NCBI GenBank assembly: GCA_002966495.1
Contig: CP016490.1
Location: 2,852,001-2,916,000 of the forward strand
Length of the DNA: 64,000 nt
Origin: Halomonas sp. GFAJ-1
GTDB taxonomy: Bacteria > Pseudomonadota > Gammaproteobacteria > Pseudomonadales > Halomonadaceae
Direction of reading: 5' to 3'
Position 1 is the stretch's first letter, and the number at the start of each line of letters is the position of its first letter. The position numbers were made by a program, and so were the translations under genes. The notes under the pieces were generated by a model that worked only from the letters and a program-made list of their open reading frames with translations, did not search any database and was not told where the DNA came from. This document shows positions 62,741-64,000 of this stretch, one piece after another.

Positions 62741-63202
62741 CTAGCCAACCTTCAGCTGCTGAGCATCAATCCACTCTTCTACCCAGGGCAGCGCGGCATC
62801 ATCTGCCATAAAAGTCTCCATTGCATCCACCTCAAGCCGTTCGCCTAGGCGCATCGCACCATGGTCTTCCAACAACGCATCAAGGGCCCTACCTGCACCA
62901 CAGAACGTTTCTCCGTAGGAGCTATCGCCCAACGCAATCAGGCCGTAGCGCAAGGCCGTTAGCGAAGGACTTTGGTCGCGCAAAGAGCGAACAAAAGGCA
63001 CAAAGTTACCTGGAAAATCACCACTTCCTGTCGTGGAGACACAAAACAGGGAAACCCCATCACTACCGGTCACATCATTTAAGGTGGGCTGTTCAATAAT
63101 ATCGACGCTGTAGCCTGCCTGCTCAAAAAGTGGCTTAACTTGCTCAGCAACATCTAACGCGCCGCCATACATGGTTCCAACTAAGATGTTTAGCTTGGGC
63201 AT
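62741..63202 (-). CDS. mioC: Flavodoxin-domain protein, MioC-like
   Basis: A 153-residue flavodoxin. The phosphate loop is GTMYGGALDVAEQ (residues 9-21), with FMN loops CVSTTGSGDFPGNF (54-67) and GLIALGDSSYGETFCGAG. Single-domain flavoproteins of this size resemble MioC, which supports biotin synthase and other radical enzymes. The partner is not known here. Confidence 0.85.
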   Translation of the reverse strand: MPKLNILVGTMYGGALDVAEQVKPLFEQAGYSVDIIEQPTLNDVTGSDGVSLFCVSTTGSGDFPGNFVPFVRSLRDQSPSLTALRYGLIALGDSSYGETFCGAGRALDALLEDHGAMRLGERLEVDAMETFMADDAALPWVEEWIDAQQLKVG

Positions 63203-63345
63203 CGTCGCACTCCCCTGTAAAAGTGTCGCACTGCGCTTTGTTCAGTCGACAAATACCTGATGAATTTGCTCAAATATTAACACGATTGGCAAAATTGACG
63301 CACGCCTCTCCTTCAGCCCTCTTGCGACCACAACTAGGAGTTCTC

Positions 63346-63552
63346 ATGCAGCAAACCTTTGAGACTTGGATAACGCCGATCATGGTTGGCGGTCTAATTA
63401 TTTTCATGTGCTTTATTATTTGGGATCTTGCGAAAAAATCGAATGCGGGGAAATTTGGCACCATTATGCTGTTTGTGGTGCTCGGCGCTGGCATGCTGGG
63501 CTATATTCTCAAGGTAGTGATAACTTGGCTGATAGAGGGGCGAGGCGTATAA
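63346..63552 (+). CDS. DUF2788 small membrane protein
   Basis: A 68-residue protein with two transmembrane helices (about 10-27 and 38-58) joined by the conserved IWDLAKKSNAGKFGT loop, characteristic of DUF2788. The function is unknown. AGGAG lies 5 bases before ATG 63346; an upstream open frame from 63223 has no ribosome site. Divergent from the flavodoxin gene. Confidence 0.82.
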   Translation: MQQTFETWITPIMVGGLIIFMCFIIWDLAKKSNAGKFGTIMLFVVLGAGMLGYILKVVITWLIEGRGV

Positions 63553-63632
63553 AGCCTTTAGCAACGTCCTCCTAGATTTTGCTGGGCTAAGTTACTCAAA
63601 AACACACAGGCATCAAAAAACACATACGCATT

Positions 63633-63663
63633 AAAAAAGGAGCGCCATAGGCACTCCTTTTTT
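63633..63663. terminator. Bidirectional terminator between DUF2788 gene and ihfA
   Basis: AAAAAAGGAG and CTCCTTTTTT pair as a 10-bp arm, with an inner GCC-ATA-GGC hairpin. A-run and T-run flank it, so it serves both convergent genes. Confidence 0.88.
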
Positions 63664-63718
63664 GTTGGCTACATTCACCGGCCTTGCGTTCACCTACAGA
63701 CGGATAAAGCGCTAAGGG

Positions 63719-64000
63719 CTATTGTGAGCTGGTAAAATGCTCCACTTGCTGCTTCAGCTTTTGGCCAGGGCGAAACGTTACGACGCGACGAGCAGAGATA
63801 GGTATTTCCTCGCCTGTTTTAGGATTACGCCCAGGGCGCTCACGCTTATCGCGCAAGTCGAAGTTACCAAACCCCGATAGTTTGACCTGCTCGTTCTCGC
63901 GCAAACAGGCACGGATCTCTTCAAAAAAAGCTTCCACCATCGCTTTTGCTTCTCGCTTAGACAGCGCCAGCTCTGTGTGTAAATGCTCCGCTAGCTCTGC
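63719..64000 (-). CDS. ihfA: Integration host factor alpha (N-terminus cut by window edge)
   Basis: The reverse strand from 64000 is open and begins AELAEHLHTELALSKREAKA, continuing VEAFFEEIRACLRENEQVKLSG and FGNFDLRDKRERPGRNPKTGEEIP. This is the dimerisation helix and DNA-clasp arm of IhfA, with the Pro of RRPGRNPKT-type. 93 residues are visible; about six to eight N-terminal residues lie beyond the window. IHF bends DNA at many promoters. Confidence 0.95.
   Translation of the reverse strand, partial: AELAEHLHTELALSKREAKAMVEAFFEEIRACLRENEQVKLSGFGNFDLRDKRERPGRNPKTGEEIPISARRVVTFRPGQKLKQQVEHFTSSQ

Noticed and set aside
1..64000. CRISPR array, prophage, insertion sequence or tRNA gene
   Set aside because: No regularly spaced repeats, transposase, integrase or phage gene was seen, and no tRNA-like cloverleaf was noticed in the intergenic spaces.

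Overview
The window is chromosomal DNA of a gammaproteobacterium. Gene content and order resemble Halomonas and relatives (Halomonadaceae). This rests on the classic gammaproteobacterial blocks tig-clpP-clpX-lon-hupB-ppiD, lpxH-ppiB next to glnS-cysS, and rnhA-methyltransferase-gloB-mltD, together with an osmoprotectant ABC transporter and TRAP-type uptake. No phage, insertion sequence, CRISPR array, tRNA or rRNA was seen. The genus is an inference, not something the sequence proves.

Layout. 0-9 kb: rnhA (cut by the left edge), a SAM methyltransferase, gloB, mltD and a complete yejABEF peptide importer. 9-15.2 kb: rsuA, an omega-amidase-like hydrolase, rarD, a methyl-accepting chemotaxis protein and a SulP anion transporter. 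15.2-36 kb: a dense catabolic island. It holds a TAXI-type TRAP transporter with two binding proteins; an operon of a crotonase with a decayed dehydrogenase half, two acyl-CoA dehydrogenases and an isomerase-like crotonase; etfBA; an acyl-CoA dehydrogenase / CoA ligase / thioesterase / membrane protein operon; a 3-hydroxyacyl-CoA dehydrogenase / thiolase operon; and an IclR regulator. 36-39.6 kb: an MCE lipid transporter (permease, ATPase, MCE protein, lipoprotein). 39.6-45 kb: a branched-chain 2-oxoacid dehydrogenase operon (E1alpha, E1beta, E2) followed by a Hanks-type protein kinase gene. 45-49 kb: an osmF/yehZYXW-type osmoprotectant importer. 49-64 kb: core genes cysS, glnS, ppiB, lpxH, ppiD, hupB, lon, clpX, clpP, tig, a small membrane protein, a MioC-like flavodoxin, a DUF2788 protein and ihfA (cut by the right edge).

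How the genes work together. The island encodes everything needed to import a carboxylic acid, join it to CoA, and shorten it by beta-oxidation, with electrons passed to ETF. A repeated palindrome (consensus TTTYGC-ATW-GCRAAA) lies in front of the crotonase operon, etfBA, and the divergent dehydrogenase/HADH promoters. Half-sites lie in the TRAP promoter. The sites suggest one regulon, possibly controlled by the IclR protein at the island's end. The substrate cannot be read from the sequence; pimelate-like or other dicarboxylates are only a guess, from the paired PimC/PimD-like dehydrogenases and PcaF-like thiolase.

The strongest leads are that palindromic regulon, the crotonase with a ruined NAD-binding domain, the paired dehydrogenases of which one lacks a visible catalytic base, and the kinase gene sitting in the branched-chain dehydrogenase operon.
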